From Branchiostoma floridae (lineage: Eukaryota > Chordata > Leptocardii > Amphioxiformes > Branchiostomatidae), in the NCBI RefSeq assembly GCF_000003815.2, contig NC_049993.1, positions 17,945,139-18,009,138 of the forward strand: 64,000 nucleotides of DNA. The letters run 5' to 3'. Positions 35,981 through 49,200 of the stretch are shown here, piece by piece. Both the position numbers and the translations under genes were made by a program. Within the stretch, counting starts at the first letter, position 1. Every line of letters starts with the position of its first letter. The notes under the pieces were generated by a model. The model made no database searches and was not told where the DNA came from. It saw only the letters and a program-made list of their open reading frames with translations.

Positions 35981-38025
35981 GATGCTGTTTGCCTGTCAGG
36001 TGTCTAAAATCATAAACAGGTCCTGCAGCAGGCAATGCGGCAGTGGATGTGTAAGGCGTACCCAGACACGAAATGAACTTTTACATTTACTTCATGCAAT
36101 TCCAAGAAATGGTAATATAACCAACAATGAATAAAATCATACGTTGCTATCCTAGATCTTCACACTGTCGAGACACTGAATCGCATTGCTTAAGACTGTA
36201 AACAAGCTTCAAGGCACTAGTATCAAAGTCGGTTTTCATTGTTCCGTCAGGTACAAAGAATATGCTACATTTGTGCACGTAGATATTAGAGAAAAACACG
36301 TTTCTGCAATGATTGTACATCGTCGTCGCTAATGAGTGAATCTATTGACATTTCTTTGTAAATGTTGTTTTTCGCCGACTTCTGTGTGCATATTACATTT
36401 AATACCTAGATCGTTCGCATTAGCAAACATTGAGAACATGGTTCAAAGCAATGAGTTTTTCATCGTTACTTGAAGTAAAAGAATGTATTTTATTGTCTAC
36501 ATTTATGCACGTAGATATTGGAGAAAAAAAGTTTAATCTTGCAATGATTGCACATCGTCGCCACTGATGAGCGAATCTATTGACCTTTCTTTGTAAAAGT
36601 TGTTTTTCTCCGACATTTGCTTCCATAAATGTAGAGAAGGAATCACAATCCTTTTTACCTGAAACATTGATGAATATAGGTATGGCTTTAAAAGTTGCTC
36701 TTGAGTATATTTTTCGACGATTTTTTCGAAGATCTGTTTTATCGAACCCAAAATGGTCTGTGTTACTACTTCTCCAGCAAACTGAAAACTGACTGCAGAT
36801 ATAAATGAAGTCGAAGTCGATTCAGGCACCAGTTACACATACAGTAGTGTACGATCGGTTTATGACAATTTGGGAGGGTCGTATTTTATGCGACAATCGT
36901 GAGCGAGTTGTACAAATTCTACCTGTTGTATAACGGAGGCTGCAACAAATCATTGTAATTAGACTGATCAGGTCTTTATTCAGAAACCTTCATCCTTGTA
37001 CATTTTGTGTACATTTCTACATCATTTCAGCCTCATTCCATCTTTTCTCTACTCAATCGTTTTCATGACAAATTGAGAGTTTTGTCATAAATTTTGATAA
37101 ACACCTTACTTTTACTAGTTTGAATACAATTGTGCACATATGTACATGGGTAATCCACAAAGAGATAATAACATCAAAAATGCTTTGCTACTTTAAATAT
37201 TTTGCCTTTTTATCATAAGCCCCAAATTGGCTAAAGGAGAGTTACACAAGCCCATATCAGTGCAAATTTAGTCAGCACAAATTCCTGATTCGTGCTGTAT
37301 ACGTACATTTTATTGCTAAATTGCACCGTTACGGCTGTGACTACGGTAGAGTTTTCTTCCTTTATCACATTAATTTTAGTTTACATCTCTGAAGCTCTAA
37401 AATACCACAGAAATTCTAAAAGTTGATTACAGTGATTTACATCTTTTGTTTGTAAATTACCTTTCTATGGTTTGATCATCCTCCACTTATCACATTGTCC
37501 CATGCGGATTCTACCTGTACAAAACCCACTACAACATGAAGTAACCACCTACGGCCCGTTATCAACCTCAGCCAGTTTCTGTGTGTTTTAATGAGGTTAG
37601 TCGTGGAACAGAACAACAGTCGCGGGCAACATTAGAACTGTCGCCCAGGTTCAGTTCATAATTTATTGTGCACTGACTCTACGTACCTTTGTTGTTGCTA
37701 AATTGCTTGACTATGATCGGACCATCATACATGGAACATGGAACATTTTGTGTGATTAACAGTCTACCCTTAAAAAACATCACAACACGAAGTAACCACC
37801 TTCTTTAGTCTTGTCATCAACCTCTGATTTTACCTGCCTGTTTTGAGTATACCTTTGTTACTAAATCTCTCGTCTATGGTGGTGTCATCTTCCATGAAAA
37901 ACTTTGCCTGAACCTAACTCTACCCCTGCATACATGAAGTATCCAGCTTGCTTACTTGATCCCTTCTGCTACCATCCTTCTGTTTTCTGTGGTTTACTGA
38001 CTGTCGTTGGTAAATAGCCTGTCGT
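35981..38025. other. Intergenic, G4 to G5, with candidate 5' noncoding exon
   Basis: G4 proximal block at 36012-36038; a candidate noncoding exon of G4 ends at 36659 with donor CAG|GTAAAA. Further right lie 3'-flank units of G5. Confidence 0.5.
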
Positions 38026-41000
38026 CTAGCCACTTCCTGTGGAAGAATGAACAAGATTCATGAAGATTAGACATCCAGGTTATGTTCAAAGGCAATTCAG
38101 TCTCTACAACTGGATAAAAAATACGGAGATTTACTTCGCTAAACCACTACGCTAAAAGGCTGACTGCCGTTTGGCATGGTCAGTCTAGCAGTCCTTGAAC
38201 CCCACTTTTACATCACTGGCAATTATTCCTATTTTTTGCAGGTTTCAATAACTTTTAGAACTCGACGGGAAGGCAGCTAAAATCTGCGTGTAACGTACCT
38301 TTGATGACATTTTGGCATACGAATGGTCGGCGTTCGTTGCAGGGTACGTCGTTCCAACGTTGAGGTACTTTGATGGTGAACTCGACACAATCTTCTCCAT
38401 CGTTGCTGTCATTGGGCTCCATAGGGCCCCACTGCATGTAGCTCGTGTAAAGTGGAGTGTCATCCATCCACTTGAAGTGCCCCTCGTTTTTCTGATCGTG
38501 AAGGCCGATCCAGATGCTGTCAGGTACAGCATTTACACCCCAGAGGGAGGATCCGGCACTCAGCAATGTGCGGGTGGATTTGTCATCCCGGGGCATGGCC
38601 AGGGTATACGCACCGCCCTGCCGACTACAGGTTTCGGCCGCTTTGACGAACGTCACGCCGTTGTGGAAATACTTGTAGCAGATTTTATCGGGAATCACGG
38701 GGGCTGAACCAGCTATAACGATACAGATACAGCAATGGTTAGGGGAGACAAGTCATTCAATGTAATGTAACCAGATGCTGTTGTGCAGCGTGCCTACGAA
38801 ATTAGTGTTTATTGTTTATTGCTTATTGATGTTGCCCCGAAGTATGGTTATACCGCCGGCTATGCTGATACAGAGAAGAGGAATATTGTCCTAACCTATC
38901 GTCCACCCTTTCGACTTTACCGGAACACATATAGGTCCAACGGGTTCCACCATTCTCGGAGGTTCGGTGGACCCAGGGGCAGGGCAAGTTGGCCCCACAG
39001 GCCCCCTTTCTCCCGGAGGTCCGGGAGGCCCGCGAGTAGCTAGTCCTCTGGGTCCCTTCTCTCCTGGTGGCCCAGGGGGTCCGGTAGCACAAGGACCAGC
39101 CGGCCCCATGGGTCCTTTCTCTCCTGGTGGCCCCATGGGCCCTCTGAAATCGGTGCCTGAAATACAAGGTATCATAGGAACTCAATCATAAATTCCAACC
39201 GGTGAGTGGAGTGGGTTCGATCCCGGCCGAGTCATACCAAAGACTTTAAAAATGGTACATGCTGCTTTCTCTGCTTTCTCAGCATTCGGGAAAGAGTATG
39301 GAAGTTGAACACACTCCACTTCCAGTGGAATATCCCCCTGCTGTAGTGATTATATAAAGCTGTGTGGCCCAGGTCTACTGAAACGGAGATGGGCGCCGTC
39401 CTATGCGCCATCAGGCGCGGGAAGGACTTTGACTTTGATAATCATAAATTAGGCGATAAGTCAAGGTTTAATAATTGCACTCTGCGATGGTAGGAAACAC
39501 TACTTACGCTCCAGCTCCGTCATTCGTGCTGCGATCTTGTCAATCTTCTCAGAAAGGACAGTCATGTTGACTGTATTGAAAAGAGAATAGGAGAATAATT
39601 GACCTTTCTTTGTTGATGAAATAATTGACCTTGCTATCTTAATAACAATTCGTGATAAATATTTCAAACTGGAAGCTATTTCTAAACATTATCGCAATTT
39701 ATAAGAAAGACATTTGAGATTGCTGTGCTATATTATAAAGAAGCATCATTGTGTAATATCGTAAATGTTAACCGTAAATATGTGTTTTCATGGTTTTACC
39801 TTTGTACCACAGACTTGTTCTGAAACTGTTCACGGAACGAATTCAGTTTCAATGGAAAATTGTAGAATTTAGTGATAAGATGGCGATATTGGTCAGGGGA
39901 GTCAGTCCACGCCAAGGTAAAGTTTCCTCTCGACGCCGACCGAACCCTCTGGTGACAAAAACTCCCCTGACAAATTAATCTCCCATTAATCCTAACATCA
40001 CAGAACCCACAAATTATACAGTAGAAGCCAGTTAATTGCACAACAGATAATCGCAAACTTCTGGTAACTGCACGAAATTCATAAATCCCGTGGTGGTGCG
40101 GTCCAGCTTAATAACTTCGTTTTGTTGCACCATTGGGATAATTGCTCGAAAAGCACTGGTAAATGGGGTGTGCTTAAGCGGATTCTACTGTATTAGAAAA
40201 TATGGGATCCTTCATTTTCCACTGTCTCAGAAGTCAAACCCAAAAACTTACAGTTTGCTTTTAGACTAGAGTAGACACATTCTATATTGATCTACACTGT
40301 TTGTCTTCCTTCATGTTATCTCTACAATTAGCCCTCGATTATGAATCTGCAATAAACTATACATAATAATATATGTATTCTCCGTAGTTAGTCTGGTAGA
40401 GGTAGAAAAAACTGACATGCAACGAAAGATAGCACAATGATGATGGTAGCGACGATCACGGAACCAACGAACATCCAGATGTCATTGCACCATCTGGACC
40501 AGTCCGTCTTGTTGTAAGTACCTGGATCATAGCTCTCTGTTCGGCAAAACACAAAAGAAAAATAAAAGACACGCACTTTTGAAGTTACTTATTGCATTTT
40601 CTTATTGCAAACATTAAACAATATACAGATTTGCATAAAACATAAATAAAACTACCTTAAAGAGAATAAAAGAAAAAAGAATTACAAAAACAAAGGGCCC
40701 CGCAGTAATGAGGTAGTCACATCACTTAATTGTGCTACCGTGGATGAAGAAGATGAAAAATATATATATGGAAAAACACAATAAACAATAAGGGGAAAAT
40801 CATGTATTCACGCAATATCATTAGTAGTAGAGCTGAAGACAAAATTTACCGCTGTTGTTAAAGCATAATCACGTTATAGCTGAACTTAGGTATGGAGAGC
40901 CTAAACCACATAAAAACTGGCATTTACGAAAAGCCACAAATACATAGTGTAAATCTGTACTGGCTCAATGTATAAAATCAAGCAACCATTTCCAGATTTA

Positions 41001-42407
41001 GATTTAACCCATCATATATCATCATTGCTAAATCCTGCTTTTGTGCAGTGGGAGATGTTTTGCACCTCAGCCTTTATAATTATACATTTGACAAAGATGA
41101 AAGCCCCCAGAACCATTAAAACAAAACGCTCATGTGATGACTATTGGATGAATAAATACAAAGATAAACGCGATACGTTTCGTACTCAAGAGCCAGGAAC
41201 CCAGCGGAACACAGGCACATGTAATTTGGAACAGCAGCGAAAAATCAATAAAACAAATGTTAACCAAGCATTTTACAAATTACAGCGAGGGCAGTTTGAA
41301 GAAGTATGTATGCAAACTTACCCAGGACAAAACAACAGAAACACCATTAATTTTGTATCTGGTTAAGACTGTCTTAAATCAGTTGTGAATTGGTAGTACT
41401 TTATTTGAGTTTTCCCAATTCGTGTTTCAGTCCGGTCCCACAGATTTGAAGGAGACTGGTCCAAAATCTGAGATGCGTATTCCATTTGCGTTGTATACTT
41501 TTGTCAAGAAAATACTGTATGAGAACAGTTTCCATCACAAGACAGCTGAATACACAACCGACACTCTCCCAAGAATATCCCAAATTTGCGGTCATTAGTT
41601 TACTACATTTTGACATTGCGTTTAACTGGGATAGATCAATGCTATACCTGCTATTGAAGCGTACGTATCGTTGTTGTCCCTGTCCGTAAGAGACCGCCAA
41701 TCAGGCTGAGACGGCTGGGTGGGTGTGTCGCCTGCAGAAAAAAATATTGAAAGACAATTTGTCTTTTTATTTGCAAGATCATAGACGTTCGGCTTCTTCT
41801 TGTTTCCTGGTAACGGTAAAATGTAGGGTTGTAATGGGTTTAGCTACGGTTATAAAAAGAAAAAAAAACAGCAGGGGTGTGGTTGGTAGCGACCTTCATC
41901 CCGATGGCCTCCTTTAAAATGAATTATTTTAGAATAGCTGCTACAGTGTTGGAATTGTACGTCAGACCCAAAATAAGACCCAAGAGTCTGCTACAAGACG
42001 TAGACCTGTATTCTTCCTATCCCAGTCTTCGAAGAGTGGGCAATTCTTTTCTAGACTGGGGTTAAAATATCTTAAAAAATATACGTACAAGTAACTCAGC
42101 TAAATTACAACATAGTACAGGTGAAGCCATTTAATTGCACAACGGATAATCGTTCACTTCTGTTAATTGCACGAAATCCATAAATCCTGTGGTGGTGTGG
42201 TACAGCTTAATAACTTCGCTTTGTTGCACCATTCGGATAATTGCACTGGTAAATGGGGTGTGCAAATAAGCGGCTTCTACTGTATTACATATGAATTTTT
42301 CAGTGATAACTGACTCGTACGTCAAAATATCTATGATGAAGTGTTATGTGCATAAATCTTTTACCTGTTCTGTCGGAAGTCTCGGGCAGTGGATATCCTG
42401 CCGGCAT
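38026..42407 (-). CDS. G5: type II membrane collagen-CTLD protein, complete, 328 aa
   Basis: Exons: 42407-42365 ([15 protein letters not shown]), cassette 41731-41648, membrane exon 40536-40417, coil 39570-39508, collagen 39156-38896, CTLD 38703-38299, last exon 38036-38026 (GSG, stop). 984 coding bases, frame intact. The cassette ends NNDTYASIA, so the NPxY has decayed. The membrane exon begins [17 protein letters not shown] and ends at GCAT|GTCAGT, where the base before the GT has changed from G to T. The collagen is short (about 18 triplets) and followed by a non-collagen linker with Cys ([10 protein letters not shown]). The CTLD has EPN/WND but lacks the first N-terminal Cys. A SINE sits between coil and collagen exons. 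Confidence 0.8.
38299..38703 (-). CDS. G5 CTLD exon, first Cys missing
   Basis: Starts [13 protein letters not shown] after TTCAG: the usual CPxGY is replaced by PVIPD, leaving the Cys of ICYK without its normal partner. Otherwise complete: [30 protein letters not shown]. Donor AAG|GTACGT. Confidence 0.88.
38896..39156 (-). CDS. G5 collagen exon
   Basis: [17 protein letters not shown] onward, short, ending in a Cys-containing non-collagen linker and SKGWTIG at donor TAG|GTTAGG. Almost the same length and ending as G6. Confidence 0.85.
39195..39439 (+). mobile_element. 5'-truncated SINE with 11-bp target duplication
   Basis: Flanked by perfect direct repeats of aatcataaatt (39184-39194 and 39440-39450). 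Starts near a tRNA B-box (gggttcgatcccggcc) and ends in a ctttga simple repeat. The same intron of G6 lacks it. Confidence 0.8.
40019..40190. mobile_element. pogo/Tigger-like MITE, copy 1
   Basis: Ends cagtagaagcc and its inverse near ggattctactg, flanked by TA. Internal sequence ttaattgcacaac is shared with the copies at 42118 and 48350. The family name is an inference from the CAGTAGAA end and TA target. Confidence 0.7.
42118..42282. mobile_element. pogo/Tigger-like MITE, copy 2
   Basis: Same element as at 40019-40190 (ttaattgcacaacggataatc, ggcttctactg), diverged, with TA flanks. Lies in the G5 intron before the start exon. Confidence 0.65.
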
Positions 42408-43229
42408 GATGCTGTTTGCCTGTCTGGTGTCTAAAATCAGAAACACGTCCTGCAGCAGGCGACGCACTGGTTGTCTCGGGTGTACCCAGGCACCAAATGA
42501 AATTTTACCATTATTTTATGAAATTTAAATAACAAACGTTTTACAGTCAGGACAAATTACATTGAATATTCTCGTATTATGTAACTAAATACCTAAAACA
42601 AACTTCAAAGGTACTATCAAAGGTTGCTTTGGCGGTATGAAGAGAACAGGCACCAAATGAAATTTTACTATTACCTCAATTATGAAATTTAAAAAAATTC
42701 TACAGTCGAGACAAATTAATTGAATATTCTCGCATTACGTAACTGAATACCGAAAAGAAACTTCGAAGGTACTATCAAAGGTCACTTTGAAGGTATAGAG
42801 AGAACATGCTTTATTGTATCTTAAATGAAATTTTACTAATACCTTAATTATGAAATTAAAAAGAACTTCTACATCGAGACAAATTATATAGAATATTGTC
42901 GAATTACGTAACTAAATACCGAAAACAAACTTCAAAGCTACTAATATCAAAGGCCGGTTTGAAGGTATAGAGAATATGCTTGATTGTCTGAAGGAGCTTT
43001 CATCAACAAGAGAGAGCACACGTTACTTTACAGAATAATTTACACGTTAATGAAAGATTCTTGATTGTCTACATTTATGCGCGTATATCTGTGAGGAAAA
43101 GTTTCCAAACATGTCAAACATCTTGCTTACTTAGTTTAAGTACGAGCTAGTGTGTCAAACATCGTCATCGCTATTGAGTGAATGTCTTGGCATTTCCTTG
43201 TGAACAATTGTTTTTCCCTGACTTGTTTG

Positions 43230-43316
43230 ATCAAGGAAGTTATATGAATTTCATATAACGTCCTTTGTTTGATGTTTACACCCAAGGACGTTATTTCATA
43301 TAACGTCCTTCGAACA
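43230..43316. repeat. Two adjacent palindromes
   Basis: Arms tcatataacgtccttt and related, forming hairpins at about 43234-43271 and 43286-43313. Absent from the equivalent place upstream of G6. Confidence 0.7.
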
Positions 43317-43495
43317 CCTTAATCGTTCGCATTCGGGAGCGCTGAAAACAAGCTTCAAAGAAATACTGTCACATTCCACTGTTACTTGAAGTAAAAACAA
43401 TGTGTTTTATTATCTACATTTATTCATGTAACTATTGGAGAAAACCTTTTCACAAAAATTGCATATCATCGCCCTTATGGCGTTTACATTATGAT

Positions 43496-43640
43496 GGGGG
43501 GGGGGGGGGCTGGTTGGCTAGTTTCAAAGTTGTTGGGGGCGAATCACTAGGCAAACTCCCTTCCACGGCAAACCCCCTTTCCCGACAGTACAGAACCTCA
43601 GCCAACTTTGAAACTAACCAACCGGCACCCACCCCTCCCC
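43496..43640. mobile_element. Foldback element with G run
   Basis: ggttggctagtttcaaagtt and its inverse aactttgaaactaaccaacc around a short loop; begins with 14 G. Confidence 0.65.
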
Positions 43641-44394
43641 ATGAAATGAAACCCTGCCCCGCTCGAAGTCAGCGAAGGAGGCTAATTCATTCATTGATCC
43701 ATTTGTGAAAGTTGTTTTTCTCCGACACTTGCGTGCGTAGATAATATAACATGGATTTTTCACCCGAAACAACAGTACAACAATGAGAGATAGTAACAGA
43801 CCCGACTCCACTAGTAGTCACTACCAGACTCCAGCCTCGCCGAATAGAAATAGGGGACTTTCGTCAAGTTAGGAATAAAAGCCTAGTACATGAAAGTAGT
43901 TAATTGGCCTAAAGAGTGAACTGGTTGGCCGGCGAAATGGCTTGATTCCTTCTCTTGATCTGCTGTCGTTTTCGAGACTAAAATCGTTTAGTTGCTTCTG
44001 AGCATTTGATTGGTCTCTTCTTTAAAGCTTATATGCACAAAGCTATCATTCCATCGCGCCGCGATTTGATAGATTTTTTTTTTTTACTCAATGGTCACCA
44101 CGTAACAAGGCCTGAAGGCCACTCAAGGTTACGGGTTACATGATTGAAACTGTAACAGCAACTCTTCGCCCTAGGTCAGAAACATCATGATTGAAGCCAG
44201 CCCAATTGCTCACTATGAGTGAGGACTAACTGGCCCAATAGGCGAAGCAGGGGTTACGAGGGCTGCTCGGGAGATTACCTACCCCTATTTTGGCCGGAAT
44301 GGTTTGATCCGCTCGGGTGGATGTTCGCACATGTGACGGGTTCTTTAACGTGCTTGGGGTGTTGCTCTCCCCGAACACGGGACCTCCATTTAAC

Positions 44395-44575
44395 GTCCTA
44401 TCCAAAGGACGGCCCTAGCCGAAGCTAGGTACTCATTTTCACCTGAGTGAAGTGAGGAAAGTCGTGTAAAGTGCCTTTCCCAAGGGCACAAGATCGGTAA
44501 CACAGCAGGCGGATTCGAACCCGCAACCTCTCGGTCACGGGCCGAAGAAACTGCCACTGCGCTACACGGTCCCAC
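44395..44575 (-). mobile_element. tRNA-derived SINE
   Basis: Minus strand: GTAGCGCAGTGGCAG (A box) and GGGTTCGAATCC (B box), then GGCACTTTACACGAC and GGTGAAAATGAGTACC, the same tail as the SINE at 297-500. Confidence 0.75.
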
Positions 44576-44689
44576 ACATATATAGACCAGAAGAAGACTA
44601 GTTGAATTGTCAACATGACTGCGGATCAAAGTCAAATCAGGCTACAGTTACAGTGTTAGTACGATTGGTTTACGACAGCAATTATATGT

Positions 44690-44732
44690 GTGATGTGTGT
44701 GTGTGTGGGGTGGGGGTGGGGGGGGGGGGTTG
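44690..44732. repeat. GT/G-rich low-complexity tract
   Basis: tgtgtgtgtgtgggg passing into a pure G run. Confidence 0.9.
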
Positions 44733-46236
44733 TGTGACAATCGTGAATGCGTTGTACAAATTTTAGCTGTCCTGTGACGGAAAGGTTGCTATATATAAAT
44801 CATTGTCGACGGCTGATAACTAGTAGCTCACTAAGAACCGGACCAGAACAAAAGTCGCGTGATCGCGCCTTCATTAGAATGATTAGGTCTTTATTCAGAA
44901 ACCTTCATCAGATAATTGTTCACATTTCTACATTATATCAGCCTCATGCTATATTTTTTTAGTTCATATTCCTTTTCATGAGAAATTTGAGACTTTACTG
45001 TATATTGTTATAAACATTTGTTACTTTATTACTTTGCATACAATTTTCTACATTCAATGTATTTGTAATTCACAAAGCCATATTAATAACATAATATATA
45101 AGCTTTACATAAGCTATAGGAGGGTTACACAAGCTCATATCACTGATCTAGTCAATGCAAATTTACGTACATTTTACTGCTAAATAGATACAGTATAGTG
45201 GCTACGGTACAGTTTTCCTTCCTCACATTAGTTCCAGTTCACATTTCTGAAGCTCTAAAATACTACAGTGATAATAAGAGTGATGTACATCTTTTGTTTG
45301 TGAATTGCTTTTCTATGGCTTGATCAACCTCCGCTTATCACCTTGTCTCATGCAGATTCTACCTGCACAAGACCTGACACAAATTGAAGTAACCACCTTG
45401 CTACTACGCATTATCAACATCAGCTTTCACCTCCCTGTTTTTTTTTCTCGTGTTTTAATGAGGTTAGTCGTGGAACAGTACAACAGTGGCGGTCAGCGTT
45501 AGAACTGTCGCCCAGGTTCAGTTCATTCTATGTTGTACACGGAATTTGTTGAACATTGACTCTAAGTACCTTTATTGTTGCTAAATTGCTAGATTATGGT
45601 GGGACCATCATATATGAAACATTTTGTGTGAATAAGAGTCTACTCTTACAAAACCCATCTCATCATGAAGTAATCACCGTGTTTAGTTTTGTCATCAACC
45701 TCTGATTTTACCTGCCTGTTTTGGTGCTGTGCTGAAGCTAGTCGGGGAACGTTAAACAATGGCGGCCAGAGTTCGGCCTCTCGAAGTCGCCTAGGTTCAC
45801 TGCACATTTCTAGAGCTCCACGAAAACTTTTTGAATGCTAAAATTTGATTATCTTTTGTTACTATATCCCTTGGGATATGGTTAACGTCACATTTTGAAA
45901 AATGGGTCCTGTCAGGCTGTTTGTGGAAACGAAAACTAAAAATGTATACGTAAAATATACACAAATAATGCCTACGGCTACTCTCTTTACAGATAGTGTA
46001 GCTTGGTGTCTGTCATGTCATACTTTCGTTCCCGAAAGCTGCCCGATCTTGCCCCGGTATAGAAATGTAATGTAGGCCTATAGTGGAGTCATCTACCATG
46101 ATAAGGTTTGCCTGAACCTGATTCTACCCCTGCAGAATCCAGCTCGCGTACTTAGTCCCTTCTTCTACCATCCTTCTGTTTCCGTGGTTTACTGACTGTC
46201 GTTGGTAAACTCAACAGTCAGAGATCGACCCGTCGC

Positions 46237-49200
46237 CTAGGTACGTCTTGTTGAAGAATGAACAAGATTCGTTTATGGAGGTTAGATATCCAGGTAATGT
46301 TCAAAGGCAATTCAGTCTCTACAACTGGATAAAAAATACACGGAGATTTACTCCGCTAAACTACTACGCTAAAAGCGTGGCATGGTCAGTTTAGCAGTCC
46401 TTGAACCCCACTGTTACATCACTGCCAATTATTATTTTTTGGAGGATTCAATAACTTTTAAAATTCGGTGGGAAGACAGCTGATAGAATCTACGTGTAAC
46501 ATACCTTGGATGAATTGGCATAAGTAGGGTCGGCGGTCGTCGCAGGATAGGTCGTTCCAGCGTCGACTTTCCACGGAATTGACGGTGAACTCGACACAAT
46601 CTTCTCCACCTTTATAGTCATTGGGCTCCCCAGTGCCCCACCGACTGTAGCTCCCAAGTGGAGTGCCATCTAACCACTCGAAGTACCCCTCGTTTTTCTG
46701 ATCGTGAAGGCCGAGCCAGATGCTGTAAGGTACATCATATAAACCCCAAAGGGAGTATCCGGAACTCACCAATGCGCTGGTGGATGCGGCATCTCGGGGC
46801 ATGGGCAGGGTACCGTTCTGCCGACTGCAGGTTTCGGCCGCTCTGACGAACGTCACGCTGTTTTGGAAATACTTGTAGCAGATTCTATCGGGATTCACGG
46901 GGGTTGAACCAGCTATAACGATACAGATACAGCAATGGTTAGGGGAGACAAGTCATTAAATGTAATGTTACCAGATGCTGCCACGCAGCGTGCCAACGAA
47001 ATTAGTGTTTCTTGTTTATTGATGTTATGCCGAAGGGCGGTTATACCGCCGGCTATGCCGATATAGAGAAAGGGAATATAGTCCTAACCTATCGTCCACC
47101 CTTCCGACACTACCGGAACGTTAACACATATAGGTCCAACGGGTTCCACCGTTCCTTGAGGTCCGTGGGGTTCGGTGGACCCCATGGGTCCCCTTTCTCC
47201 TGGAGGTCCGGGAGGCCCGCGAGTAGCTGGGCCTCTGGGTCCCTTCTCTCCTGGTGGCCCAGGAGGTCCGGTAACACAAGGACTAGCCGGGCCTGGTGGC
47301 CCGATGGGCCCCCTTTCGCCTAGTGCCCCTCTGAAATCGGTGCCTGAAATACAAGATATCATAGGAACTCAATCATAAACTAGGGAGCAAAACATACACC
47401 ACTTCTTCCTTACATCACAAGCTATCTGCCACCAAAAAATCAAGATCATAGCATGTCCAGGTCAAAAGATACGAAAAATCGAAGTCCTGTTGCAGTACCA
47501 AGGTCGCACACCAGGGGGGCCAAACTCAACCTTGACCTTTCTACCCACCTGCCCACGTATCAAATTTCATTACAATCTATCCAGAGGTTCTAGAGCTATA
47601 TGGTGACAACAAATATCCGGACACACAAACAGACACATAGGCACACAGACAGACACACCAAAACTATCAATACCTCCATTTCTCATGGAGGTAATTAGGT
47701 GATAAGTGAAGGTTTAATAGTTTCACTCTGCGATGGTAGGAAGCACTACTTACGCTCCAGCTCCGTCATTCGTGCTTGAATCTTGTCAATCTTCTCAGAA
47801 AGGACGGTCATGTTAACTGTATTAAAGAGAATAGGGGAATAATTGACCTTGCTATGTTTATGAAATAATTGGCCTTGCTATCTTAATAACAACTCTTGAT
47901 AAATATTTCAAAATGGAAGCTATTTCTANNNNNNNNNNNNNNNNNNNNNNNNNNNNNNNNNNNNNNNNNNNNNNNNNNNNNNNNNNNNNNNNNNNNNNNN
48001 NNNNNNNNNNNNNNNNNNNNNNNNNNNNAAGAAAGACATTTGAGATGTCTGCGCTATATTTATAAATAAGCATCACTGTGTATTATAATAGTAAATGTTA
48101 GTCGTGAACATGTGTTTTCATGATACTACATTTGTACTACACCTTTGTTCTGAAACTATTCAAGGAACGAATTCACAGTTTCAATGGAAAATTGTAGAAT
48201 TTAGTGATAAGATGGCAATATTGGTCAGAGGAGTCAGTCCACGCCAAGGTAAAGTTTCCTGTCCACGCCGGCCGAACCCTCTGGTGACAAAAACTCCCCT
48301 GACAAAATAATCTCCCTATAGTCCTAACATCACATAACCCACAATTATACAGTAGAAGCCAGTTAATTGCACAACGGATAATCGCACACTTCTGGTAACT
48401 GCACGAAACCCATAAATCCCGTGGTGGTGCGGTCCAGCTTAATAACTTCGTTTTGTTGCACCATTCGGATAATTGCACGAAAAGCACTGGTAAATGGGGT
48501 GTGCTTAAGCGGATTCTACTGTATTAGAAAATATGGGATCCTCCATTTTCCACTGTCTCAGAAGTCAAACCAAAAGAAGTCGAACCCAAAAAGTTACATT
48601 TTAGAGTTAGCTTTTAGACTAGAATAGACACATTCTATATTGTTCTACACTGTTTATCTCCTTTCATGTTATCTCTATAATCAGCTTATGAATTTGCAAT
48701 ATACTATACATAGTAAAGTATAGAGTTAGAAAAAACTGACATGCAACGAAAGATAGCACAATGATGATGGTAGCGACGATCACGGAACCAACGAACATCC
48801 AGATGTCATTGCACCAACTGGACCAGTCCGTCTTGTTGTAAGTACCTGGATCATAGCTCTCTGTTCGGCAAAACACAAAAGAAAAAGAAAAAACAAGCAC
48901 CTTTGAAGATACTTATTGCAAACATTAAACAATATACAGATTTTGCATAAAACATAAATGAAACTACCTGCCTGAAGAGAATAAAAGGAAAAAAAAGAAT
49001 TACAGAAAAAGGGCCCTGCTGTAATGAGGTAGTCATATCACTTAATCGTGCTGCCGTGGGTGATGAAGCAGATGAAATATATATATAAGGAAAAACACAC
49101 AATAAACAATAAGGAGAAAATCATATATGCACGCAAAATCACTAGCAATAGAGCCGAAGACAAAATACCCAATGCTAAGTTGTTTGTTGCATAGACAAGC

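Larger units (their letters stand above)
42408..46236. other. Intergenic, G5 to G6
   Basis: Three short direct repeats of a block (aaatgaaattttac... to ggtatagagaa) at 42480-42990, a candidate 5' exon ending at 43764 (CGG|GTGAAA), palindromes, foldback and SINE, then 3'-flank units of G6. No coding gene seen. Confidence 0.5.

Noticed and set aside
36533-36829. 98-codon minus-strand ORF upstream of G4 as an extra coding exon
   Set aside because: If spliced at 36659 the frame does not reach the conserved ATG of the 35980 exon; more likely 5' UTR.
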